64,000 nucleotides of DNA from Amphiura filiformis. Taxonomy: Eukaryota > Echinodermata > Ophiuroidea > Amphilepidida > Amphiuridae. Positions 29,474 to 40,190 of the stretch are shown here, one piece after another. The DNA is taken from positions 248,001-312,000 of the forward strand of contig NW_027305509.1 of the NCBI RefSeq assembly GCF_039555335.1, read 5' to 3'. The notes beneath the pieces were generated by a model. It had not been told where the DNA came from, searched no databases, and was given only the letters and a program-made list of their open reading frames with translations. The translations under genes and the position numbers were made by a program. Positions within the stretch are counted from its first letter, which is position 1. Each line of letters begins with the position of its first letter.

Positions 29474-31030
29474 CCAGATAAAGCAGACTAAACCCCAAAT
29501 AAGGCGCCTTAAGGGGGGTCGATCTTTTGTGCGTAATTATAGAGGGCCAGGGGATTCACTCTATCATTAAAAAATATATTTGAAGAAGTCAAAGAGCCCT
29601 AGGAATAAAAACTGTAGTGTAATTCACGCCAGATACAATTTCTTTATACGACAAAATTAATTTTTGTAATCGATCAAAAAACAAACGTTTTATATCAATT
29701 TTAAATTTAGCCTGAATCCGTAAATATGGTACCTCTCGCCCTTTTTTAGGTCAAGGCTATTTTTACCATTATGCGGCGAACCATTGTTGAAGCTATTTCA
29801 CATACATGTACAGAACATTCTGGAGAAAGAATGAGGACATATAGTATTGAAATATCTTTTGTTGATTTCGAATGATAATGTCATGAATTCGTAAATTTTA
29901 AGGTGAAATTCCTAAAACCAAAACAAAACATTGCGACGCAGATAATTCCCGACTTACGCAATTTCATCATCACATCAGTGTCTTTATTATTTGTTTGAAA
30001 CCTTTCCCAAACGTTCGTGCTATTTATGCATAAAAACGGCTAATCTATCTTTACAAAACGCGTCTTTTTTAGTAAACAAAAGCCTAAAGATGGCATTATG
30101 AGATTCATCTTTTATCATTACACTCCTCTGCTCAACTGTCACGGTGGCCGAGGGGTAAAGCGCTAGACGCGTAATCGAAGGAAGTTGAGAATCGCTGGTT
30201 CGAATCCCAACGAAGCCTGTGGAAACTTTTTTTTCTTCAAAATTCATGATCGTATTCCGAAATGAGTCACTTGTCGGTAAATCATATCGTATCCTTAACC
30301 CTAAATAAGGAACATAAACCCCAAAAAAGGCATTAAACCCCCACCCCAGGTGCCTTAACTCTAGATAAGGGTTGTTAACCCCAGATAAGGGTCGTAAACT
30401 TCAGATAAGGCATCGAAACCCAAGATAAGGCGCCTTAACCCCAGATAAGAGACGTAAACTCAGATATGGCAGTCTAAACCCCAGATAAGGCGCCGTCGGG
30501 GGTTTACTTCTCTTATTTTAGGTTTATGTTCCTTATTTAGGGTTAAGGCGCCTTATTTGGGGTTGGGACTGGTTTATAGATTGCCATATCTGAGTTTACG
30601 TCTCTTATCTGGGGTTAAGGCGCCTTATCTTGGGTTTAGATGTCTTATCTGTTTACGACCCTTATCTGGGGTTAACGACCCTTATCTAGAGTTAAGGCAC
30701 CTTATGTGGTGTTTAGATGCCTTATATCTTTGGTTTATGTTCCTCATTTAGGGTTAAAGCGCCTTATTTGGGGTTTGGACTGCTTTATCGGTGGTCTACG
30801 TCCCTTATCTGGGGTTACGGCGCACTATCTGGGGTTTAGATGCCTTATCTGGGTTTAGACTGCGATATGCTAAGGTTAAGGCATCTTAGCCACAGGTAAG
30901 GAACGTAAACCCAGGATAAGGCCTTCTAAACCACAGGTAAGGCGCCTTATCCCTAGATAAGGGATGTAAACTCAAGATAAGGCAGTTTAAACCCCATATA
31001 TGGGACATGAACCCCAGATAAGGCGGAAAT
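29474..31030. repeat. 20-bp AGATAAGG satellite with orientation switches
   Basis: Units such as AACCCCAGATAAGGCGCCTT recur every 20 bp (GATAAGG at 30364, 30384, 30404, 30424, 30444). They point forward from about 30290 to 30495, reverse (CCTTATCTGGGGTTAAGGCG) from about 30500 to 30872, and forward again from about 30880 to 31025. A few units also lie at 29474-29515. About thirty units in all. Between 29520 and 30285 lies other sequence including a tRNA-like stretch. Confidence 0.88.
30138..30222 (+). pseudogene. tRNA-Leu/Ser-like sequence (tRNA relic or SINE head)
   Basis: GTCACGGTGGCCGAGGGGT (A box) and GCTGGTTCGAATCCC (B box) are spaced as in long-variable-arm tRNAs. The acceptor and anticodon stems do not pair well, and no CCA-side match is seen, so it is probably a degraded tRNA copy or the head of a SINE. 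Confidence 0.6.
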
Positions 31031-31084
31031 GACACTTATGCTTCTGCTCTCATTCAAAAATCACATTTAGGCCTACGCTCTACC

Positions 31085-31535
31085 AAATAGGGGCCATCTT
31101 GGATTTCTGGGCAAAAATTATGTTATAACGTCAAATTAATGTCAGATTCGGATTTCTTGGGGTCGACTTACCGGAAAAAGTGTCTTTGTACACGATTTTT
31201 TAGGTAATCTGGCTCAAAACTTATTTTTTTCAAGATGGCACCGGCAGCCACCATCTTGGATTTCTGGGTAAATATGACTTCGTGTAATGTCAAAGTAATG
31301 TCAAATTTGAAATCCTTGTGGTCCTCTTGTTCAAAACTAAATTTTTCAAGAAGGTGCCGGGCCACCATCTTGGATTTCTGGGTGAAAATGATGCCGTAAT
31401 GTCAAACTAATGTCAGAATCGGAATCCTTGTACTCGACATATCCGAAAAAGTGTCTTTGTACATGATTATAGGTGCTCTGGTTCAAAACTTAAATTTTCA
31501 AAATGGTGGCGGCGGCCATTTTCGATTTTGGCCTC
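31085..31535. repeat. Tandem repeat, unit ~150-160 bp
   Basis: The block CCATCTTGGATTTCTGGG recurs near 31092, 31253 and 31366, and a diverged form near 31513. Each is followed by AATGTCAAA(C/G)TAATGTCA. The middle unit is about 45 bp shorter. Confidence 0.75.
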
Positions 31536-31705
31536 TAGCGAAAAATGCCGGGATTTTCGCGAGGGACATGGTGGCTATTTTTTTTCTAAATGGTCCATAG
31601 AAGTCGAATCAATCGTCAAACCTTACTAGCCAGAGAACTAATTTCATGGTTTTAGCAAAAATACAGAACAGAAGGAGCTAGAAGGAAAACGGTCGTGGGC
31701 AGCGG

Positions 31706-31947
31706 GGGATGATGGGCGTCAATCCCGGAGGGGGTGCGTCCCCCTGATTTTGGGAGGGGGGGTGCGGACACAATATCAAATGCCCCCCCACACACACACG
31801 TTTTGGCAAATACTGATCTTGTCTAAGTAGATTTATTGTAAAAATACAGGCAATATTATTCGCTTTTAATACCTTATACACCCTGCTTCGTCGCGGGGCA
31901 GATTTTATAAAACTTGAGTCCCCCACTATTCGGATTGACGCCATTGG
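31706..31947. repeat. Short inverted-repeat element
   Basis: GATGGGCGTCAATCCCGGAG at the left faces ATTCGGATTGACGCCATTG at the right. The interior has a G-rich/C-rich run and (CA)n. The ends look like a MITE; the target duplication is not clear. Confidence 0.5.
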
Positions 31948-32354
31948 TGGGCAGTATACAATAATATTACAAATAGGTCAAAACTGACGACAGGTGGTGT
32001 ATGACGTGCAGTCCCTAAATTCAGTAAATTTTCATCGTCAACCGTGTAATTGAATGGGATTATTTTGAAATTTTAAAACGCTTGAAATATCACAAAAAAA
32101 TAGGCCTATGTTGATAAATAATATAATTACAAGCTAAAACCGTTGGGGTTCGATAATAAACCCCACAAAACTACCTAGGCCTACATGGAAAATGCCATAC
32201 GGCCGGGCGGTTTCACGAGTTGCCGGCTCGATCATGTCATCCGCCGCCTGACTGACGAGTAAGTTTCAAGAGGGTAACCTCCCCCTCTTCAACGCTTTTT
32301 GGTATGCTTTGGTGGGCGGCAGGGAGAGGCTTTGCCAGGGCGGCAAAATCTCTA
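31948..32354. other. Spacer
   Basis: No feature recognised. Confidence 0.3.
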
Positions 32355-33276
32355 CACAGCAAAAACACTGTTTAAAATGTCGCTGTTTAAAACGATGTTG
32401 TTCAAACTTTGAACATAACAACATTGTTTAAAAGACAGTCCTTGAATTTTAAACAGTGTGTGTTTAATTCATGAATAATACCAAAAAAGGAACTTTTAAA
32501 CAACGTTGTTTAAAAAGATCGAATTTTGCAAAAGAGGGGTTTCCTTCCTTGAAATCAGGGTCAGATTCATCATGGCGGATGATTATGTGATTGACTTGCT
32601 CCAAAAGTGGGAAATGCCCCCTGACCTAATTGATACATTCAGAGGTAAGTGTTTGGTTTAAATATTGTTTGATGTGATAGAGTATTTTATGAACACACAG
32701 TTGTGTGCTGTAGGCCTACATGCTAAATGATGCAAGCTGTGCAGTAGTAGGCCTATGCAGCCGTGACAAGTAGCCTACAGTGTGAGTGTAAGCTTAACCA
32801 CATCAAACCGTAATATTTAAACCAAACACTTGCCTCTGAATGTATCACATTCACACTGCTCATGCACAGATGCATGGGGCTGATGTGCATGTCTTACAGT
32901 CAGTTCTTCTTGCCCATTCTCCCAAGTAAATTGATTTCAACAAACAAAAAATGTTTAAAACTTTTAAACAACAAGTTTAAACAACTAGGCCTATGTATGT
33001 TTAAACAATTGTTTTAAACAACAGCCATAAACAGCTTTAAACAACTGTTTGTTTTAAACATTTGTTGTTTAAAATACTTTAAACAATTGTGTAGGCCTAC
33101 ATTTAAACAACTAAAGTTAAACAACCCAGATGTTTAAAAACTGTTGTTTAAAATTTTTTTAAATTTTAAACAATTGGATGTTTAAAGTTTAAACAACCCA
33201 AGGTTGTTTAAACTTTAAACAGAAGTTGTTAGAGTTACCGGCGTAAACAGCGTTGTTTAAAATATTTTTTACTGTG
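32355..33276. mobile_element. TA-flanked inverted-repeat element rich in GTTTAAA motifs, carrying a start exon
   Basis: The ends CACAGCAAAAACACTG and, inverted, TATTTTTTACTGTG are flanked by TA (32353-32354 and 33277-33278). Both terminal parts are filled with TGTTTAAA/TTTAAACA motifs, more than twenty in all. The middle holds a start-codon exon with donor at 32572-32644. A second inverted pair (TACATTCAGAGGTAAGTG near 32630 and CACTTGCCTCTGAATGTATC near 32828) repeats the exon end in reverse. It looks like a deletion derivative of a spliced DNA transposon. Confidence 0.65.
32572..32644 (+). CDS. Start exon of an unknown protein, SAM-like beginning
   Basis: ATG in the good context TCATCATGG, then 24 codons (MADDYVIDLLQKWEMPPDLI, then DTFR) and a strong donor G|GTAAGTG in phase 1. 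The pattern V-x2-LL-x-W-x-P-x-L-I-x-F is how many SAM (sterile alpha motif) domains start. No downstream exon is found before the element ends at 33276, and the donor region is copied in reverse, so this is probably an orphan exon from the parent transposon or a captured gene. I cannot assign a family firmly. Confidence 0.5.
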
Positions 33277-33669
33277 TAGAGGAACGGCCCTGCCGATTGG
33301 ACACAAATTTAACAATTAACCATGTTAACTGTAGTTCATAAAGTAGGGGAGAGCGGGGAGTGTTCGCCCTATTTTTTCTGACCAGCCTAGCGATTTCAAT
33401 TTTAAGGTTAGGGATGACCTGATTAGCCCATGTGAAAGCCCTATGTCTTAGCTATTTACGACCACAATCCCAGAACTATAGACCTTACAATAGCAACAGG
33501 ATAGACCAAACAAAAAAGTTTTGCAAAGTGGCGAACATTCGTAGGTTCGCCGATATGGTGGGGTAAGTTCACCCTAATCACAAAAAAGGTTTAAACATTG
33601 TATAACAATAACATATTTTAATACGTTTTATACAATGTTTAAATGCAAACATTTAGCAAGAGTACGGTA
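33277..33669. other. Spacer with a possible related repeat fragment
   Basis: GGGGAGAGCGGGGAGTGTTC near 33347 and GGTGGGGTAAGTTCACCC near 33557 resemble ends of GGGG(C)AAAACGG-type elements such as the next one. Confidence 0.3.
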
Positions 33670-34671
33670 TAGGGGAAGGTGGGGCATAACGGAACACTTA
33701 ACTTTGAGGATGCTCTGTGACGTCACCATAAGTAATATGACTGTAAAAAGTATATGTTCAGTTGAAGTTTGTATTTACCTTTAATATACCAGTAACCAAT
33801 ATAACTTGAATCTTACAATTTTTTATAAAAATGAAGAAATATTTTCAAAAAAAAAATTCCGTTTTGCCCCACTATCGGGGCAAAACGGAACCCCCCTATG
33901 GGGCAAAACGGCACCCTGGGTGCAAACTTATATCAGTTGTTCCATCGGTAGACCCTAGGCCTAGTTATATGTAGGCCTATATTCAGTTACAATATTAAGT
34001 GGGCCTACCATCTCTGTGGAGTGAGTGGTTAACTTCTTATAGGCCTAGTAGGCCTATAATATGTATGACCAATATTTGATTAGAAAGAAATATTCAGTAG
34101 GCCTACCATCTCTGTGGAGTAAGTTATATGTCTATGTTTCAGCGAAGTGTTTACCATGTTCGAGTAGGCCCCTGATAACGCCTACATTTCCTTGAGTGAA
34201 GACAACTTATGTCCCATTGGGGCAAAACGGAACCCATCTGTGGGACAAAACGCCCGGGGCAAAACGGAACCCTGTTCCGTTATGCCCCACACCTAGGGTT
34301 CCGTTTTGCCCCATACCCGATTTTTTAGAAATAGGTTGCATGCCTAATACATCGTAGCATATAGGCCATGCACTCATGGCTAGTACCTTCGTGTTTACAA
34401 TATACACAATTATTTGGGAATCTGATATTAATGAAGTAAAATTTCAGCGCATTAAACATCTACATATCTTACACCAGACGGGTAGTAATTTTTTGACTCG
34501 ATCTTGCTCGAATGTCAGTGGATTGTTTCAGATAAAATTTTTGTTGTAAATCCTCATAGCCATACTTGTGTTCCTCAATATAATTTGCATAGGCGGCAGT
34601 ATTGCCAAGGCCTATTTTTCCAGGTGGTTCCGTTTTGCCCCGGGGGTCCGTTATGCCCCACCTTCCCCTAC
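33670..34671. mobile_element. MITE with GGGGCAAAACGGAACC repeats
   Basis: The end AGGGGAAGGTGGGGCATAA is mirrored by TTATGCCCCACCTTCCCCT at the right. The sub-terminal motif GGGGCAAAACGGAACC occurs about ten times in both orientations (33860-33920, 34215-34320, 34626-34645). No protein is seen. Confidence 0.75.
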
Positions 34672-35191
34672 AGGGCATTCATTTTTTTCTGGGGAGTCAT
34701 GAATTCTTTTTAGTGCCCAGTGTTAGTGACGGTGATTTTTGAAGCAAAACGTCGGTAGATAATACTGTTTCGACAATTCCAAGATTCTGAACAAACTTTT
34801 TTTTTTTTTTTTTAGCTTTCTTTCTTTCTTTTTATAGGCCTATGTTGGTTGTATGAATACATTCATGAGCAATCAAGTTCTGTACCTGTCTGGACGCCTG
34901 AAAATTTATTGTTAGACTGCCCTCTAGAGATAAAAAGGCAGTTTATTATTCATTATTAATTATCGGAAATATTCGGAAAATCTGCGTGTGTGGTGTATTT
35001 CTGCCTTTTTCATGTGATATGTCCGAATTTTTGGGACGGATTGCTTAAGTTACATTTACCAATTTGTTTTGCTGTATGTCTAGCGAAGGTAAGTTGATAT
35101 GAAAGAGTAAATTTTGTCTTCTAATTAATTCTCGGCAATCTCCGGAGGGTGATAAAACATAGTTGCGTTTGCAAAAATTTTAATATTCAAA
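34672..35191 (+). promoter_or_regulatory. Possible upstream region of a plus-strand gene
   Basis: A donor-like TAGCGAAGGTAAGTTG at about 35082 could end a non-coding first exon, ahead of the start-codon exon at 35192. A run of T lies near 34798. No TATA or other core motif is convincing. Confidence 0.25.
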
Positions 35192-35231
35192 ATGGCCGAC
35201 GCAATTGCAAAGGATCTGGAAGAAAAGCAAG
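35192..35231 (+). CDS. Possible first coding exon of an unidentified gene
   Basis: ATG in the strong context AAAATGGCC begins MADAIAKDLEEKQ, with a GT donor (G|GTATGG, phase 1) at 35232. The 40-nt exon has balanced codon use in an AT-rich region. No continuation exon is recognised in the remaining 29 kb, so either the first intron is very long or this is chance. I do not recognise the protein. Confidence 0.35.
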
Positions 35232-36493
35232 GTATGGCTAGTTTTACATATTCATATTTTTAATTTTAGCATAATTTATATTCATTTTATTGGCTAGAAA
35301 TATAGATTTTATATTTGATGGACGAAGTAAACATTATTCATGATGTATCCCCTTAAAAAACATGGGAAAAACTGCTACATTTTGCGAAATGCTTGGGGGA
35401 GTTTATTGTTTGATTTGCTTTGGCGTGGGCAAGCGAATCGAGGGGACCTGCTCGATCGGCTGTATACGGTATTTGCCTGGTCAACAATGACCGCACGTAC
35501 CTGTAACGCCAAGTGAAGGTGATTTCTGAAGATATTTCACCTGTCCTTTAATATTCTGCATCTAATCAAAACGTGTTTCCAAAAAATCATGATTTGCACC
35601 AGCTGCTGAAACGAATTTGCAACAAATTTGTGAACTTTTGTGTCCCATTTCCTATCATGTATCAATCAACATCAGACATGATGAATGTTTTCTTGAGTTG
35701 CCGATATCATAATTCATATTGTGCATACAGTGTACTGGACAGTGCAGTGCTGCACTGCCAATGCCATGACTGCAGCGATCATGATGAGTGTCAGTGTGTA
35801 AATCTGCTGCTGGTGTGTCACGCCAGTCCTGCTCTTGCATGCTTGTGATCAACTTTAAAGAAGTTATTTTGAAATTAAAAAAAGCTAATTTATGTCATTT
35901 TTTTTAAACACCATTACAAGCAGGAGAAAGTTGTTGTTTTTTAATGTGGAATCATGGATTCAATTTTTTTTAACATGTTTAAAGGGGTATTTTGTGATCC
36001 ACAGGCACAGCCTTTTAAATGCTCTCATACTCGCATGCTCGAGAACTCTAGTCTATGGCTAGACTTCTCGAGCAAGCCCTCATCCACCCACTTTTCTAAA
36101 AAGTTGAGATAACTGGCAATGACAGTCTGATCATGGCATTGGTAACCTCAGGCTAATACGGTACTTGTAATGGTAATTAATATAATAACTCGTCAATGAC
36201 AGTGTACCGGTACTTTTTTTTTGGTTTATTTATGGTACCGTATAAATGTATACATTTTTATGTAGAATTTTAATAATAAAAAAGTAGTAATTTATAAACT
36301 CGATGTTTTGAAAGTCTCTGTTATTTAATTGTATCCTGTTGTACTTTACTGTCTTCCATGTGGTTTGTTACAAATATACATACTAACTACTAGGCTCTAA
36401 AAACATGTTAAATTTAAATTTTATCTTGCCAATTGATTATTTGAAGACCCCCCAAAAAAAAAAAAACCCAAAAAAAAAACCAACAACACTATA
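35232..36493. other. Spacer or first intron
   Basis: No further exon, RNA gene or complete transposon recognised. An A/C homopolymer-rich stretch is at about 36448-36490. Confidence 0.35.
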
Positions 36494-37087
36494 TGTGACC
36501 CGGCAGCACAAATGAGCCGTTAATTCCCTAAATTGTATTCTGAGTTATGGTGTAAAATGTGTACGAAGGTCGTATTCATCGGTAACTTAAGCTGGCCGGA
36601 CATCTGAACCATTTTGATAGGCAAAAACTATTATCAATAATCCTATTGTTGAAGTGGATAATAAGCTTCTACATGTACCTTAGTTGGCTATAGAACTTTT
36701 AATAGCTCTGGTCTATGTTTGCTTTTGCTAAATCCTGTTCAAGTGGTGGGTTACCAGGCATTGTATTTTGTACAGGTATAACCAACAATTAACAATGAGA
36801 GAACTTTCTTAAACCTTGTTGACTTGGGGATGATTTGAAATGACCGCCAATTATGACTGTTTGATATTTATTGCCAGCAATGTGGAAAAAGAGACACATG
36901 TAAAAACGTAAAAAGCTATAATTTTGTTGAAGGAGCAAAGTTTAACAAACCATAACCCCGCTTCTGGATATCGTTTGAAGTCAAATGATATACCATTTTT
37001 AAGTTTATGATGTTTATTTTTTAAACACGAAATAAAACAAAATTGACCGGGGAGGAATTTACGGCTCATTCGCCGTGGACGGTCACA
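36494..37087. mobile_element. TGTGACC MITE, member 2
   Basis: Starts TGTGACCCGGCAGCACAAAT and ends GCCGTGGACGGTCACA, flanked by TA (36492-36493, 37088-37089). Interior blocks match 22189-22893, and the end block GAGCCGTTAATTCCC/GGAATTTACGGCTC matches the palindrome at 62361-62601, so all three are one family, probably Tc1/mariner-related. Confidence 0.85.
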
Positions 37088-37089
37088 TA

Positions 37090-39677
37090 TGTGATGTTTC
37101 ATGTCAAAAGGAGACACTTTTGGACAGGTTATCAATTTTGAGGTTTTTACATATCTTAAATATAGAGATATTTTGCTCCACAACGCCTTTTTCCCCAATG
37201 AAATTGGACTTGGCGGATTTCTTTTAGAATACCCTACCACTGTAGATTTTCAATGGGGGTCTTTTATGAACGACCCATACACATACACTGTGAATGTCAA
37301 AAATGGTAGGGTATTCTAAAAGATAGCCGATATTTAGTTCATATTAAGAGCCAATCTACCCATCTGTGATACAAAAAAAAATAGAATTTTCTCTAAAAAA
37401 TAATTTTGGTACATATTAGCACCAACAACTCACATGTAAAATATGAGCGTGCACAGCGCCTCGTTCAGCTTAAAAAATTCTTGAAATTTCAGCCTCTCTG
37501 AGCCTTAGTTGCAAATGGTAAACTTTGGAGGTGCATAACATCGTATGCGCCATCATCATCCCAACCTGCATTTTGCATTTTTTAAAGTACCAAATGGTTA
37601 CATTACAAAAACCAAGAAAAAAAAATTGGGATCTTGATGGCGCACAAAATCAGCAAATCCAATGATTTGATGAAAAGCGCCCTCGTGCAAACTTCAAAGC
37701 ATCATAACGGGCTGCGCCATCAAGATCCCAAGTCCGAACAAGTTTGAAATTAAAGACCTCCATGGCAAGTTTCATTTTTCAGCAAAAATTTTGGGATTTC
37801 GTTGGCACCCGAGTTAACAGAGGTCAAAGGTCAAAATTTCCTATTTTCGCACATATTTGCACGCCTGTATTATTGCGCGCCAACGTCACCCGACTCTCCG
37901 AATAGCATTTCATCAAAGAAGAAGTAATTCTCTGCAAGAACTGAAAAAAATTAGCTTGGGATCTCTTGATCTTCATATTTTTCTGATTTTTTGAAAATGA
38001 ACTTAGCCTCATTTTGGAGGTCAATTTGACCTCTTTTTCCCACTCGCTGCACAATGTGGGCTTTTTACTGCATCACAAAAAGATGCGCCAACAAGATCCC
38101 AATTTTATTAGTCATCATCTAGCTTCTTTGGCGACCAGTAGATAAAACACAAGCAACAGCTAATTGGGATCATGTGGGCGCACTAATATAAAAGAGGTCA
38201 AAGGTCAAGCTTTGTGCCAAAGTGATGCATATTTGCCTATGTGCAGCACGAAAGTGGAACTTTGACCCGCAATAAAAATGTAAGCCAACAAGATCCCATC
38301 TTACTTTTTGGATGATTGGATAAAGGGGCTTATGTATAACTGATAACAAGTAAAAAAAAGTGGGATCACGTGGGCGCACTAATTCAATAGAGGTCAAAGT
38401 TCATACTTTGTGCCGAATTGGCATTATTTTGCCTATGTGCAGCACAAAAGTGGAACTTTGACCATAATAAAATGTATGCGCTAACAAGATCCCATCTTAC
38501 TTTTTGGATGATTGGATAAAGGGGCTTATGTATAACTAATAACAAGTAAAAAAAAGTGGGATCATGTGGGCACTAATTCAATAGAGGTCAAAGTTCATAC
38601 TTTGTGCCAATTTTTTTTTCAATGGGGATCACCAGACATGTCTCATAGAAACTTGTGTGAGTGCATTTCAGATGATGCTGAGTCCATCATGGTAGTTGGT
38701 GAGAGTAAAAAAAATTTTTGTCAAAATACTTAGTCATATTTTGCAAAATTTGAGTGAAAGGTTGCTGAATTTGGCAACTTTAGGCTAAAAATCGTTTAAT
38801 TTTGTATGAAGTATGAACTTTGACCTCTATTGAATTAGTGCGCCCACATGATCCCACTTTTTTTTTACTTGTTTTCAGTTATACATAAACCCCTTTATCC
38901 AATCATCCAAAAAGTAAGATGGGATTTTTGCTGAAAAATGAAACTTGCCATGGAGGTCTTTAATTTCAAACTTGTTCGGACTTGGGATCTTGATGGCGCA
39001 GCCCGTTATGATGCTTTGAAGTTTGCACGAGGGCGCTTTTCATCAAATCATTGGATTTGCTGATTTTGTGCGCCATCAAGATCCCAATTTTTTTTTCTTG
39101 GTTTTTGTAATGTAACCATTTGGTACTTTAAAAAAAATGCAAAATGCAGGTTGGGATGATGATGGCGCACAATGTTATGCACCACCAAAGTTTACCATTT
39201 GCAAGTAAGGCTCAGAGAGGCTGAAATTTCAAGAATTTTTTCAAGCTGAATGAGGGCGCTGTGCACGCTCATATTTTACATGTGAGTTGTTGGTGCTAAT
39301 ATGTACCAAAATTATTTTTTAGAGAAAATTCTATTTTTTTTTTTATCACAACCCCCTGATTTGGGTACATAATAAGGGAGACTGGCTCTTAAGTTATGGT
39401 ATTATAAAATTGGAAATTGATCGGTCTTTAAAAACAATATTGACAATGTTGAGAGTAGGAAATACCTTGAAAAATGTCTCAAAAATACAAGATGCCAATT
39501 ACATTCTGGTCTGAAACTATCAGACAATATTTGTAACATTAATAACATCACAAATTCGCAACAAAGCCAAATTGTGAAAAAATCACCCGGCAGATTTTTG
39601 GCTACATGTATTTCTCCATTTACGATCCTGCCCAAAAGTGTCTCCTTTTGATATGACAGTAATGACGCGTCACATTT
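37090..39677. mobile_element. Foldback element with ~430-bp near-identical inner arms
   Basis: The outer ends match inverted (CAAAAGGAGACACTTTTGG near 37109; CCAAAAGTGTCTCCTTTTG near 39632). Inner arms at about 37365-37793 and 38931-39345 are almost perfect reverse complements. Between them is a ~200-bp direct repeat (38150-38610) whose part also appears inverted at 38815-38930. A motif of the form GGGATC-N5-GGCGCA occurs about fifteen times in both orientations. No protein is seen. It abuts the TGTGACC MITE. Confidence 0.8.
37222..37322. repeat. Hairpin inside the foldback
   Basis: TTTTAGAATACCCTACCACT near 37222 faces ATGGTAGGGTATTCTAAAA near 37302, an inverted pair of about 18 bp around a 60-bp loop. 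Confidence 0.7.
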
Positions 39678-39759
39678 TTAAACAATTTTTTTCAAAATGC
39701 TCTTCACTTTTTTCAAACCCATAAAAAAAATGGGTCAAACTAACTTTTCTGACTGGTGA

Positions 39760-40190
39760 TGAAGGGGGCGACAAAATTTACCTTTTTTTGGAGCTCCCTA
39801 CTTAGGGGAGAAGCGGCCACAGCCACAGTACATGACTGTCCGCCCCCAGGGGTAGCGTCAACCCCCGATCGGGGGTGAATGACCCCCTAAATTTAAAATA
39901 TATTAATTTTTCACCCTCCATATATTGGGAATGTGCAAGCTCGGGGGTGAACTCTGACCCTCTACTTTTGGACCTTACTCCTACCCCTGACTACATTTAA
40001 TTTTCACCCAATGTATTTCGATTTTCTGCAAGCTCGGAAGTGAAAAACACGGGAAAACAACCCCAACTTTCGGGCCTTAATGCTACCCCTGCCCCCCCCC
40101 CTTTGATGAAGGGGTGACAAAATGTATACCTTGTTGCAGCCCCCTACTAGGGGAGAAGCGGCCTCAGTACACCACTGCCCAGTCCCCCCT
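39760..40190. repeat. Tandem duplication, unit ~340 bp with inner repeat
   Basis: GGGGAGAAGCGGCC with its flank (GATGAAGGGG…GACAAAAT) occurs near 39804 and 40146, and GTGCAAGCTCGGGGGTGAA near 39932 recurs as CTGCAAGCTCGGAAGTGAA near 40026. Confidence 0.65.

Noticed and set aside
30138-30222. Functional tRNA gene
   Set aside because: A and B boxes are present but the acceptor and anticodon stems do not pair.
37090-39677. Foldback read as two host genes on opposite strands
   Set aside because: No frame in the arms exceeds about 80 codons or shows a known motif; arm symmetry explains the mirrored frames.
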